Made by a program: the position numbers and the translations under genes. A DNA stretch of 40,589 nucleotides from JANLQX01 sp031423635. GTDB lineage: Bacteria; Actinomycetota; Acidimicrobiia; Acidimicrobiales; JANYDT01. This document shows positions 15,640 through 25,448 of the stretch, one piece after another. The DNA lies in assembly GCA_031423635.1 (NCBI GenBank), contig JANPFX010000052.1, positions 1 to 40,589 on the forward strand, written 5' to 3'. Within the stretch, counting starts at the first letter, position 1. Every line of letters starts with the position of its first letter. The notes under the pieces were generated by a model. The model worked only from the letters and a program-made list of their open reading frames with translations, did not search any database and was not told the DNA's origin.

Positions 15640-16398
15640 TCAGGTCTGATGCGGACGTTGACGGACAAGGGTGAAGCGCATGTCGGATGGCGGATACCAG
15701 TTCCGGCTCCACCAGATCGGGGTGTTGTCGGCGGTGTAGCCCGTCTCGGTGATCTGGAGCACCGGTGTGCCGGACACCACGGGGGAGCCGGGATAGAGAA
15801 CGGCGTTTCCATCGACCGCCCGCACCTCGCTGAGTTGGTACTCGGTCGACGCATTCGTACGTGTGCGTAGGAAGTCGAAAAGCGGCTCGGTCTGCGCGGG
15901 CTTCTTGACGCAAGCAGCGGCGAGGGCCTCACCGAGAAGACGGACCGGGACCGCACACTCGATGAAGATCATCGGAGCGGCATCGGCGCTGAATGTCTTG
16001 AGCGTTTGAAGTACGCGGTCATCCGGTCCGAGCCCCAGGGCACGGACAACATCGTCGTTCGGCTCGACAATGGCGGCGGCATCGAAGACGACATCGACCT
16101 TCGCTCCGTTGCGGGCGAGCACATCGCCGAGATCGCGGGCCTCGGTAAGGGTGTGCGACAGCGATGACGCCGCCGCCGTGACGAAACTGCCGCGACCCTG
16201 GTGGCTGACGATCATCCCGCGGCGGGCAAGAGCGCCCACGGCGGTGCGAACAGTGGCCCGGCTGACCCCGAGCTCGGCCGAGAGCTCATGTTCCGTCGGT
16301 AGGCGGTCACCGACGGCGAACTCGCCACCAGCAATGCGCTCGGCGATGGCCGCTTCGACTTGCGCGGCGAGAGGGAGCGCTCTCGGAAGTCGACCCAT
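15640..16398 (-). CDS. GntR/HutC-family transcriptional regulator (UTRA domain)
   Basis: The 252-residue protein has a GntR winged-helix DNA-binding domain (about residues 10-75: LAAQVEAAIAERIAGGEFAV, then LPTEHELSAELGVSRATVRTAVGALARRGMI). A UTRA-type ligand-binding domain of the HutC subfamily follows (about 95-245). It is the first gene of an operon with the molybdenum hydroxylase genes (nine-base gap), so it most likely controls that enzyme in response to its substrate or product. The promoter shows a perfect TAGGAT -10 box six bases before the ATG, and an inverted repeat TGTCA-GT-TGACA lies between the likely -35 and -10 boxes. That is the natural place for self-repression (inference). 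Confidence 0.92.
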   Translation of the reverse strand: MGRLPRALPLAAQVEAAIAERIAGGEFAVGDRLPTEHELSAELGVSRATVRTAVGALARRGMIVSHQGRGSFVTAAASSLSHTLTEARDLGDVLARNGAKVDVVFDAAAIVEPNDDVVRALGLGPDDRVLQTLKTFSADAAPMIFIECAVPVRLLGEALAAACVKKPAQTEPLFDFLRTRTNASTEYQLSEVRAVDGNAVLYPGSPVVSGTPVLQITETGYTADNTPIWWSRNWYPPSDMRFTLVRQRPHQT

Positions 16399-16404
16399 CC
16401 ACCA

Positions 16405-16437
16405 ATCCTACGGAAGTTGTCAGTTGACAGCCAACTT
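16405..16437 (-). promoter_or_regulatory. gntR operon promoter with overlapping palindromic operator
   Basis: On the minus strand a TTGGCT -35 candidate (16429-16434) is followed by an 18-base spacer and TAGGAT (16405-16410), then six bases (TGGTGG) and the ATG. The spacer contains the perfect inverted repeat TGTCA-AC-TGACA (16418-16429). A wider pair AAGTTG (16414-16419) and CAACTT (16432-16437) surrounds it. This fits a GntR/HutC-type operator that blocks RNA polymerase when bound. Confidence 0.65.
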
Positions 16438-16501
16438 GCTTCGAAGATGCGTCGCGTCGGTTTCGACGGAGTGATCGTCGCGGACCTCCCGTCGATGGTC
16501 G

Positions 16502-16582
16502 GCATCCCACATCAACAGTCTTGGCATGGCAGATAGGCGAAATTCGGTCTTTTTGTCGCCGGTCTTGCCTGATGTGGGATGC
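16502..16582. repeat. Perfect 13-bp inverted repeat with 55-base insert
   Basis: GCATCCCACATCA (16502-16514) is the exact reverse complement of TGATGTGGGATGC (16570-16582). The insert holds a second pair GGCGA/TCGCC and two similar blocks (AGTCTTGGC and GGTCTTGCC). It lies between the stop of the beta-oxidation gene (16644) and the gntR promoter, with no open gene across it. It may be an RNA structure ending the upstream transcript, or a mobile-repeat remnant. The rest of 16399-16643 shows no gene. Confidence 0.6.
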
Positions 16583-16643
16583 GAACTGCACGACCTGGGA
16601 TCAGCTCGGGCGAGGCCGACTCCGGTCGGCTGGGCGAAATGTC

Positions 16644-18716
<2,073 letters not shown>

Positions 18717-18814
18717 TGGTGCTCCTACGGAGGTTCGGGCTGGCCATGCTCGTCGGTCTGTCTCCCAGGGACAAGTCCAAAGTCAATGCGTGGCCCGTTC
18801 CGGGGTATCGAGAG

Positions 18815-19042
18815 GAGAACGAACGAGTGGAGGGGTGGCGCCGATGGGGCCCCGCCCGAGGAACGGAGACCCGGTTCGACGAAGGAGAACAACGGGCGAG
18901 TACCGCAGTGGATGGGGAGGATCGGTGACAGGACCCCGGAACGGGCTCGCGGGCACCACGAGCGCAGGAGGGCGGCACGTGAGAACGAACGAGTGGAGGG
19001 GTGGCGCCGATGGGGTGGATCGGTGACAGGACCCCGGAACGG
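18815..19042. repeat. Paired long direct repeats in a 343-base gene-free gap
   Basis: Two families of direct repeats are interleaved. A 35-base unit (begins GAGAACGAACGAGTGG, ends GCGCCGATGGGG) is identical at 18815-18849 and 18981-19015. A 34-base unit (begins GATGGGG, then GGATCGGTGACAGGACCCCG) occurs at 18911-18944 and 19009-19042 with one mismatch. In the right copy the two units are joined, overlapping by GATGGGG; in the left half they are about 60 bases apart. No gene is recognisable in 18717-19059. The arrangement suggests a dispersed non-coding repeat that was partly duplicated. Confidence 0.8.
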
Positions 19043-19059
19043 TCCCCGGGGCACTTCGG

Positions 19060-19986
19060 CTACTGAACGAGTCCTCGCCATGACGGAAAACGGAGCAGCC
19101 CGGTGGGGCTCCACTCCCGGTACTCGACCAGACATCGGTGCTTCGGCCGCACGAACACTGCCATCGGCTCGCCAGGATCGTTGGAGAAGGGACTCGCCTC
19201 GACGACATCGTCACCGAGGAGACGTTGGAGTCGGTCGAGCTCCGCGTCGGTGAAGCCGGTGCCGACGCGGCCGATCCAGCGGAGGGGTCCTTCTGCTTCG
19301 TCGGTCTCCGCCACACCCAGCAGGATCGAGCCGATCCCGTGTTCGCGGCGTCCGCCTCCGGGTACCCATCCGCCGATCACGAACTCGTCGGTGTTGCGGT
19401 TTCCCACCTTGACCCAGTTTGGCGAGCGACGGCCGACGGTGTACTTGGCGTCGTTGCGCTTCGCCACGACACCCTCGAGCCCGCCGCTCCGGGTGAGCAC
19501 CTGCAGTGCGTGTCCGTCGTCGTAGAAGGGCGCGCGGCGCCAGTTCGGGCCTTCCTGCAATCCGACGAGGCGATCGAGCACGGTCCTGCGGGCCGAGAGC
19601 GGGAGGTCCACCGTCGACAACCCGTTCACGTCGAGCACGTCGAACACGACGAACACCACGGGGTTGACCGAGGCGCGCAGGCGGGCCTCGTTACCGGAAA
19701 CGCCCAGCCGTTCCTGGAGACGATGGAACGAGGGCAGACCATCGTCGCCGATGGCGATGATCTCGCCGTCGAGTACTGCGGTGTTGCCGTCGAGGGCTGT
19801 GACGATGCCGTCGAGCTCAGGAAACGTCGAGGTGATGTCGTTTCCCGCCCGGCTGGTGATCTTTGGCCCTGTCTTTCCGCCGATGCTGACGATGGCCCGG
19901 ATGCCGTCGTACTTGAGCTCGAACGACCATCCGTCGCCGTTCGGCAGAGGTCCTGGGGTGGCCAGCATGGGGTGAGGGTCAGCCAC
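19060..19986 (-). CDS. ATP-dependent DNA ligase, LigD-ligase-domain type
   Basis: The 308-residue protein has the adenylation motif with lysine K25 (ELKYDGIRA), then TSRAGNDITSTFPEL, VLDGEIIAIGDDG (motif III region), VFDVLDVNG, and LEGVVAKRNDAKYTVGRRSPNWVKV (motifs IV-V). An OB-fold domain occupies the C-terminal third. This is the minimal ligase module found at the C-terminus of LigD. It is probably the nick-sealing partner of Ku (8518-9321) and the separate polymerase (7617-8486). It is read from the heme operon: its ATG at 19986 overlaps the stop of the upstream oxidase gene by eight bases. That coupling with heme genes is odd for a repair ligase. A phosphoesterase domain is absent. Confidence 0.93.
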   Translation of the reverse strand: MADPHPMLATPGPLPNGDGWSFELKYDGIRAIVSIGGKTGPKITSRAGNDITSTFPELDGIVTALDGNTAVLDGEIIAIGDDGLPSFHRLQERLGVSGNEARLRASVNPVVFVVFDVLDVNGLSTVDLPLSARRTVLDRLVGLQEGPNWRRAPFYDDGHALQVLTRSGGLEGVVAKRNDAKYTVGRRSPNWVKVGNRNTDEFVIGGWVPGGGRREHGIGSILLGVAETDEAEGPLRWIGRVGTGFTDAELDRLQRLLGDDVVEASPFSNDPGEPMAVFVRPKHRCLVEYREWSPTGLLRFPSWRGLVQ

Positions 19987-21415
19987 CTCGCAGAGCCTCG
20001 TTCACCTGACCTGCGGCGCGCTCGGCGTCTCGGACACAGGCGGGGATACCGATGCCGCGATAGCTGGCGCCGACCAGCGTGACCCCGGGGGCCTCCTCCG
20101 CGAGACGCCGCTCGATCCGCTCGACCAGTGCAGCATGTCCCGTGTCGTACTGGGGAAACCCGCCCATCCATCGGGTGACCACCGCGTCGACGGGTGGTGC
20201 AGCAACGCCGAGCATCTCGGCCAGCTCACCGTGCAGCGAGGCGACGAGCTCATCATCGTCGAGCTCCGTGAACCGGGTGTCGCCATCTCGTCCGGCCGAG
20301 GCCCGGAGCAGCACGTGGCCGTTGGTGTCGAGGTGCGGCCATTTCTGGTTCCACCAACTCGACGCCGTCACGAGACGATGTTCCGGCCGGGGGACGAGCA
20401 TCCCGCTCCCGGGAGGGAGCGACACCGAACCGGCGGGGTAGGCGAGCAGCGTGAGCGCGACCGAGGCCGTGCGAATCGTGCCGAGATCTTGCGCCGTCTG
20501 CGGTGCGACGTGTCGCAGGAGCGTGGCGCCCGCAGCGGCCGGTGTGGCCAGGACGACATGGCGGGCGGTGAGGTGCCGCTTCGACGTGCTGACCGACCAT
20601 CCGGCGCCGGTCTTCGAGATCGACCTCGCCGTCTCTCCGACCGTGACGTTCGCGTGTTCGCCGAGGCGGGCGATCAGCGTGCGGATTCCGGCCCGCGGTG
20701 CCAGGAACACCGGGCGGGTCTCGGTGACGCCGATCTGCCCCCGATCCGCTGCCGCATTCGTGCGTCGCAGTGCGCGAACGAGGCGTCGCTCACGGGCGGC
20801 TTCTGCGAGCATCGGCGAAGCACTGGAAAGGCTGAGGGTGTCGCAGTCGCTGGCGTTGATCCCGCCGAGCAGAGGGTCGACGAGGCGCTCGACCACCTCG
20901 CGGCCGAGGTGTCGCCCGATGGCCTCACTCACCGACGGATCGGTCCCTGTGCTCGCTCGACGCGGCAAGACGCCGCCCAGCGAGGCGCGAGCGATCCCAC
21001 GCGCGCTGATGATTCCGGAACGGCGCATCTCGCCGATATCGCTCGGCACTCCGAGTACGAGACCCTTCGGCAACGCCCGCAGCTTGCCGCGCGAATACAC
21101 GTAGGCCGAGCCGGTGGCCGGAGCCACGAGATCGTCAGCGAATCCGAGCGATTCGGCCAGTTCCACCGCGCCGGAAACTCGCGCGAGGAACGCGTCGGGC
21201 CCGGTGTCGACGCCGATGCCGGCCACGGTCGCGCCGGAGATCTTTCCGCCGATGGCTGCCGACGATTCGATCACCTCGACGCGCAGCCCGGGTCGGGTCT
21301 GGGAAAGGAAGTGTGCCGTGGCGAGGCCGGCGATGCCTCCGCCGACGACGAGCACGTCGAGGTCGTCGGCCGGCGTCGCCTGGTCGGGCGCGATATCGGT
21401 AGGTGAGGTGCTCAC
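19979..21415 (-). CDS. hemY: HemY-type protoporphyrinogen/coproporphyrinogen oxidase
   Basis: This FAD enzyme of 478 residues oxidises a porphyrinogen late in heme synthesis. In actinobacteria HemY homologues usually act on coproporphyrinogen III in the coproporphyrin-dependent route (also named CgoX); which one applies here is an inference. The N-terminus has the FAD motif DVLVVGGGIAGLATAHFLSQ, followed by GGKISGATVAGIGVDTGPDAF, a clear family signature. The C-terminus has the second FAD segment near VTLVGASYRGIGIPACVRDAERAA. The frame stays open much further upstream, but that part overlaps hemE. The GTG at 21415 gives the natural N-terminus. hemE ends 25 bases before it, and the DNA ligase overlaps its end by eight bases. 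Confidence 0.92.
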   Translation of the reverse strand: MSTSPTDIAPDQATPADDLDVLVVGGGIAGLATAHFLSQTRPGLRVEVIESSAAIGGKISGATVAGIGVDTGPDAFLARVSGAVELAESLGFADDLVAPATGSAYVYSRGKLRALPKGLVLGVPSDIGEMRRSGIISARGIARASLGGVLPRRASTGTDPSVSEAIGRHLGREVVERLVDPLLGGINASDCDTLSLSSASPMLAEAARERRLVRALRRTNAAADRGQIGVTETRPVFLAPRAGIRTLIARLGEHANVTVGETARSISKTGAGWSVSTSKRHLTARHVVLATPAAAGATLLRHVAPQTAQDLGTIRTASVALTLLAYPAGSVSLPPGSGMLVPRPEHRLVTASSWWNQKWPHLDTNGHVLLRASAGRDGDTRFTELDDDELVASLHGELAEMLGVAAPPVDAVVTRWMGGFPQYDTGHAALVERIERRLAEEAPGVTLVGASYRGIGIPACVRDAERAAGQVNEALRGG

Positions 21416-21440
21416 CCCGGCGCGCCTGCGAACATTCGCG

Positions 21441-22502
21441 TCATCTCGTGTTGCTGGTGATCGAGTGGACGTAGTCGACGACTCGGGTGAGCATCTCCGG
21501 CGCAATCTGGGGAAGAACACCGTGGCCGAGATTGAAGATGTGGCCGCCGCCCGCCATGGCGGCCTCACCCAGTACTCGGTCGATCTCCGCCTGCACCACG
21601 TCCCAGGGACCGAGCAACACCACCGGATCGAGGTTCCCCTGCAGCGCCTTTCCCGGTCCGACGCGGGTCCGGGCGTCCGAAAGGCTAACCCGCCAGTCCA
21701 CGCCGACGACGTCGGCACCGGCATCCCCCATCGCCCCGAGGAGTTCCCCTGTTCCGACCCCGAAATGGATCCGAGGCACACCGGTGTCGGCCAGTCCCGC
21801 GAAGATCCGAGCGGAGTACGGCTGCACGAAGCGCTCGTACTCGCGCTTCGAGAGGATCCCGGCCCACGAATCGAAGAGCTGCACGGCCGATGCTCCGGCG
21901 CTGACCTGGGCACGCAACGACAAGAGAGTGATGTCGGAGAGCGTCGTCATCAGGGCGTGCCATACCTCGGGTTCGCCGTGCATCATCGACTTCGTGTGCT
22001 CGAACTCCTTCGATTTCCCTCCCTCGACGATGTAGGTGGCGACCGTGAACGGTGCCCCGGCGAAGCCGATGAGCGGGATGCCCATCGGGTCGAGCTCATC
22101 GACACAGAGTCGAATCGCATCGGCCACGAAAGGAGTGTGGACGAGCGGGTCATACGCGCGCAGACGATCGACGTCTTGGAGGGTGCGGAAGGGCTCTTCG
22201 ATGACGGGGCCCCGACCCTGCTCGATGGAGACTCCGGCGACGAACGACTGCACGGGGGTGATGATGTCGGAGAAGAAGATCGCCGCGTCGACACCATGGC
22301 GTCGGACCGGCTGCATCGTGACCTCGGCGGCAAGCCGCGGATCGACGAGCATCTCGTGGAACGTCCTGCCCACCCGCAGGGCGCGGTACTCGGGCAGGCT
22401 CCGCCCCGCCTGACGCATGAACCACACCGGTGTACGCCTGTGCCGCTCGCCGCGACAGGCGGCGAGAAAGGGTGAGTCACCGAGGGCGGCGCGCGTGGGC
22501 AT
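21441..22502 (-). CDS. hemE: Uroporphyrinogen decarboxylase
   Basis: HemE removes four carboxyl groups from uroporphyrinogen III to give coproporphyrinogen III in the cytoplasm. The 353 residues agree with the family. Signatures are PVWFMRQAGRSLPEYR near residue 25 (usually MRQAGRYxPEYR, so Ser replaces Tyr here), FFSDIITPVQ with the substrate-binding Asp, GFAGAPFTVATYIVEGG, QLFDSWAGILS, and the C-terminal GHIFNLGHGVLP. It is the first gene of an operon with hemY and the DNA ligase. A TAACCT box sits eight bases before the ATG, so its transcript may have almost no leader. No other heme gene is in the window. Confidence 0.95.
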   Translation of the reverse strand: MPTRAALGDSPFLAACRGERHRRTPVWFMRQAGRSLPEYRALRVGRTFHEMLVDPRLAAEVTMQPVRRHGVDAAIFFSDIITPVQSFVAGVSIEQGRGPVIEEPFRTLQDVDRLRAYDPLVHTPFVADAIRLCVDELDPMGIPLIGFAGAPFTVATYIVEGGKSKEFEHTKSMMHGEPEVWHALMTTLSDITLLSLRAQVSAGASAVQLFDSWAGILSKREYERFVQPYSARIFAGLADTGVPRIHFGVGTGELLGAMGDAGADVVGVDWRVSLSDARTRVGPGKALQGNLDPVVLLGPWDVVQAEIDRVLGEAAMAGGGHIFNLGHGVLPQIAPEMLTRVVDYVHSITSNTR

Positions 22503-22552
22503 CGGCTCTGAGGTTATCGACAGGTGATCGGACGACCGACGTCGTAATCACG

Positions 22553-24424
22553 TCAACCCGTCGGGAGCGCGCCGAGGAACTGCGTCTCGGTCAGGTGGGC
22601 GTAAAGCCCACCTGTTTCGACCAGCTCCTCGTGGGTGCCCCGCTCGACGATCCGGCCGTTGTCGAGCACCAGGATCTGGTCGGCTTCACGAATGGTGGAC
22701 AGGCGATGGGCGATGACGATCGAGGTTCGGCCGACCAGCGCGTCGGCCAGGGCGTCTTGGATGTGTACCTCCGTCTCGGAGTCCAGATGGGCAGTCGCCT
22801 CGTCGAGGATCACGAGTCGAGGGTCGCGTAGCAGCACCCTCGCCAGTGCCAGACGCGCCTTCTCGCCGCCGGACAGCCGATACCCGCGCTCTCCCACCAT
22901 CGTGGAATAGCCCTCCGGCAACGACGAGATCATCTCGTGGATACGAGCCGCCCGGCAGACCGAGATGAGGTCGGCGTCAGTGGCTTCCGGTCGTGCGTAG
23001 CGCAGGTTCGCGGCGATGGTGTCGTGGAACAGGTGGGCGTCTTGGCTGACGACGCCGATGGCGCCACGAAGCGAATCCCCGGTGACATCGCGCACGTCGT
23101 GGCCCTCGATGCGAACGGCACCTCGCGTCACGTCGTAGAGGCGTGGGACGAGGGCCGAGATCGTCGTCTTGCCGGCGCCTGACGGCCCGACGATGGCGGT
23201 GAGCGTTCCCGGCTCGCAAACAGCGCTGAGGCCCTGGATCACCCACGCGGACTCGTCACTGGACAGCGTGGGTCCACCGCTCTCGAGCGACGCCACGGAA
23301 ACCTCGGAGGCAGCCGGATACCGGAACCAGACGTCGTCGAACTCGACCCGCGCGCCGGAGGCCGCAGCAGCTGGTGGCAGGGTGACCGCTCCGGGCCGAT
23401 CAGCGATGGAGACGGGAGCGTCGAGGACTTCGAAGATGCGCTCGAATGACACGAATGCTGTTACGAAATCGATACGTGCGCTTGCCAAGTCGGTGAGGGG
23501 TCCGTAGATGCGCTGCGCCAGGATCGACATGGCCACCAGGGTTCCTACCGTGATCTTGCCGTCGAGCACCTGATTGGCCCCCCACCAGTAGAGCGATGCG
23601 GTGAGCAGCGCGCCGACGAGCGAAAGGGCGATGTCGAAGATGATCCCGGTGACGGCGCGGCGCACGCCGATCGCAGCGACGCGGTCAGCGGACTTCGCGA
23701 AGGCTTCACGCTCCTCCCGGGGACGGCCGAACAGCTTGACGAGCAGCGCGCCGGCGACGTTGAAGCGCTCGGTCATGACCGTGTTCATGGCGGCATTGCG
23801 GCCCATGGCTTCGCGGGCGGCCTTCTCCTGGACCTTGCCGACCCGCTTCGACAGCACGATCAGGAACGGCACGACGATCAGCGAGGCGAGGGTGAACCTC
23901 CACGACAGCGTCAGCATCGCGGCAACCGTGACCACCACCGACAGGACGTTGCTGACCGCGCTACGAAGGACGAACGTGAATGCCGACTGCGCGCCGACGA
24001 CGTCGTTGTTGAGACGGCTCATCAGCGACCCGGTCTGGGTCCGGGTGAAGAACGCGATCGGCATGCGCTGCACGTGGTCGTAGAGCGCTTTGCGGGTGGT
24101 GGCGATGACACCCTCGCCGATCACTGCTCCGAGCCACCGGATGACGGCCGACAGGCCGCTGGCGAGGATCGCCACGACGATGAGGAGGATCACCCACGAC
24201 GTGATCGACCCGCGGTCATTCGACGGGATCGCCTTGTCGATGATCTGGCGCGTGACGAGGGGCGGGACCACGCCGAAGATCGACACGACCACGATGGCGA
24301 CGATGTAGACGCTCAGCTGGGGGCGGTAGGGAGCGCTGAACGCCCAGGCTCGTCGAAGCGTCTTCTTGTCGATCTTCTTGCTCTTCAGGTCGTCGGAGAA
24401 GACGCCCATGTGCATTGCTCGCAT
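22553..24424 (-). CDS. ABC exporter, fused permease and ATPase
   Basis: The protein of about 623 residues is a half-transporter that would work as a dimer. The membrane domain (about residues 35-330) has six predicted helices and begins after RRAWAFSAPYRPQLSVYIVAIVVV. The ATPase domain has Walker A GPSGAGKTT, a Q-loop (GVVSQDAHLF), the signature LSGGEKARLALARVLLRDP, Walker B RLVILDEATAHLD and the H-loop IVIAHRLST. Domain order and length fit multidrug or lipid exporters of the MsbA/LmrA type; the substrate is unknown. I set the start at ATG 24424 (MRAMHMGVFSDD); ATG 24409 is an alternative. An open extension further upstream was rejected because it overlaps the preceding gene. It lies 64 bases after the ACT-domain gene. 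Confidence 0.9.
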   Translation of the reverse strand: MRAMHMGVFSDDLKSKKIDKKTLRRAWAFSAPYRPQLSVYIVAIVVVSIFGVVPPLVTRQIIDKAIPSNDRGSITSWVILLIVVAILASGLSAVIRWLGAVIGEGVIATTRKALYDHVQRMPIAFFTRTQTGSLMSRLNNDVVGAQSAFTFVLRSAVSNVLSVVVTVAAMLTLSWRFTLASLIVVPFLIVLSKRVGKVQEKAAREAMGRNAAMNTVMTERFNVAGALLVKLFGRPREEREAFAKSADRVAAIGVRRAVTGIIFDIALSLVGALLTASLYWWGANQVLDGKITVGTLVAMSILAQRIYGPLTDLASARIDFVTAFVSFERIFEVLDAPVSIADRPGAVTLPPAAAASGARVEFDDVWFRYPAASEVSVASLESGGPTLSSDESAWVIQGLSAVCEPGTLTAIVGPSGAGKTTISALVPRLYDVTRGAVRIEGHDVRDVTGDSLRGAIGVVSQDAHLFHDTIAANLRYARPEATDADLISVCRAARIHEMISSLPEGYSTMVGERGYRLSGGEKARLALARVLLRDPRLVILDEATAHLDSETEVHIQDALADALVGRTSIVIAHRLSTIREADQILVLDNGRIVERGTHEELVETGGLYAHLTETQFLGALPTG

Positions 24425-24488
24425 TGCGTTCCAGCATGGCAGGCTGCGGCGCGAACCGGCCCCGGCTGATCCGATCCGGCGCCTGCTG

Positions 24489-25235
24489 TCAGCAGTTCGA
24501 ACTGGCGAGGGCCCGGAGGAGGCGGAGACTGGCCTCGTCGTCGAGCTCGACCAGGAACGTGTCGAGCGCCCGGTGACCTTCGGAGTGGACATCGGCGGCG
24601 AGGACGTTGGCCCCGAGAGCGTAAAGCGCTCCTGCGACGCGCGAAAGGAGCCCGATCTCGTCCCGCGCCTCGACCTCGACGCGCCAGCGGCGCTGTCCGA
24701 CGTTCACGACGCTCCGGATGGCGCATCCGTCCGGGAAGCCTGCACCGTCGGGACGCGAACGCGGAGTCGCCAGCGCGGAGCGGAGGTCCTGGCCGATGAA
24801 CGGGAAGTCGGGTTCGCTGCTCGACGTGCGGTCGCGCGAGCTCACCCGCAGCCGTTGCAACGCAAGGCCGTGGTTCTTCCAGGTCGCAATCCGGGCGTCG
24901 TCGATCGACAGGTCGTTGTCCGCCAGCACCCCAGCGGTGGTCGCCAGAAGTCCCGGACGGTCGGCGGCGACGACACTCAGCTCCCAGTTCGATGCGCCCT
25001 GCAGGATCCGGATCCGGACCTCGTCGGGACCGAGGCCCGGAGCGAGCAGCACCAGATCTGTTGCCAGACCGGCGACGGATGTCGACTCCCACCACGGCTC
25101 CGGGGCATCGTCGAGCAGTTCCTCGGCCGTTGTCTTGGCCACGCCCTTCGCCACGACGCGGGCGATCACCTCATCACGGACGCCGTGATGCACGCCGGCA
25201 GTGTTCACGGGGTTGACCTGAGCCATCGGGCACAT
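24489..25235 (-). CDS. Double ACT-domain protein, similar to the C-terminal part of GlnD
   Basis: The protein of 248 residues has two ACT-type regulatory domains. The first is near residues 85-140 (WELSVVAADRPGLLATTAGV, DNDLSIDDARIATWKNHGLALQRLRV). The second is near 170-230 (WRVEVEARDEIGLLSRVAGA, LGANVLAADVHSEGHRALDTFLVEL). This pair resembles the sensory end of GlnD, the uridylyltransferase of the PII protein, but no nucleotidyltransferase or HD domain is present. ACT domains bind small ligands, often amino acids. In GlnD they sense glutamine; a similar role here is only a guess. ATG at 25235 or 25226 could be the start. It is divergent from helD across about 210 bases and precedes the ABC exporter. 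Confidence 0.8.
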   Translation of the reverse strand: MCPMAQVNPVNTAGVHHGVRDEVIARVVAKGVAKTTAEELLDDAPEPWWESTSVAGLATDLVLLAPGLGPDEVRIRILQGASNWELSVVAADRPGLLATTAGVLADNDLSIDDARIATWKNHGLALQRLRVSSRDRTSSSEPDFPFIGQDLRSALATPRSRPDGAGFPDGCAIRSVVNVGQRRWRVEVEARDEIGLLSRVAGALYALGANVLAADVHSEGHRALDTFLVELDDEASLRLLRALASSNC

Positions 25236-25448
25236 CTTCGGCGCGGCGCGTTTCTGGGATGTTTCCCGCCGATGCCGAGGAGCGAACAGTTGCGCTCGGT
25301 CCTGCGGCGGGCGCGTGATCGGCCTGCGCCCCGGCCGGAATGGTCTCGAGGGCGGGGGCGTCTGAGGGGGCCCAGGGGTGCACTAGCTTCGTTGCGCCGG
25401 TTTTTCGACTGTCTCCAGTCCTCAAGCAGTCCGGCCGAAGGATGGTTC

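Noticed and set aside
21416..21913. Open extension of the hemY frame into hemE
   Set aside because: It has no family sequence before the FAD motif, and hemE is clearly real in the other frame.
24366..25448. Long open extension of the helD frame upstream to 24366
   Set aside because: It overlaps the ABC exporter start and the ACT gene on the other strand, has no family match, and GTG 25449 with a GAAGGA site gives the natural N-terminus.
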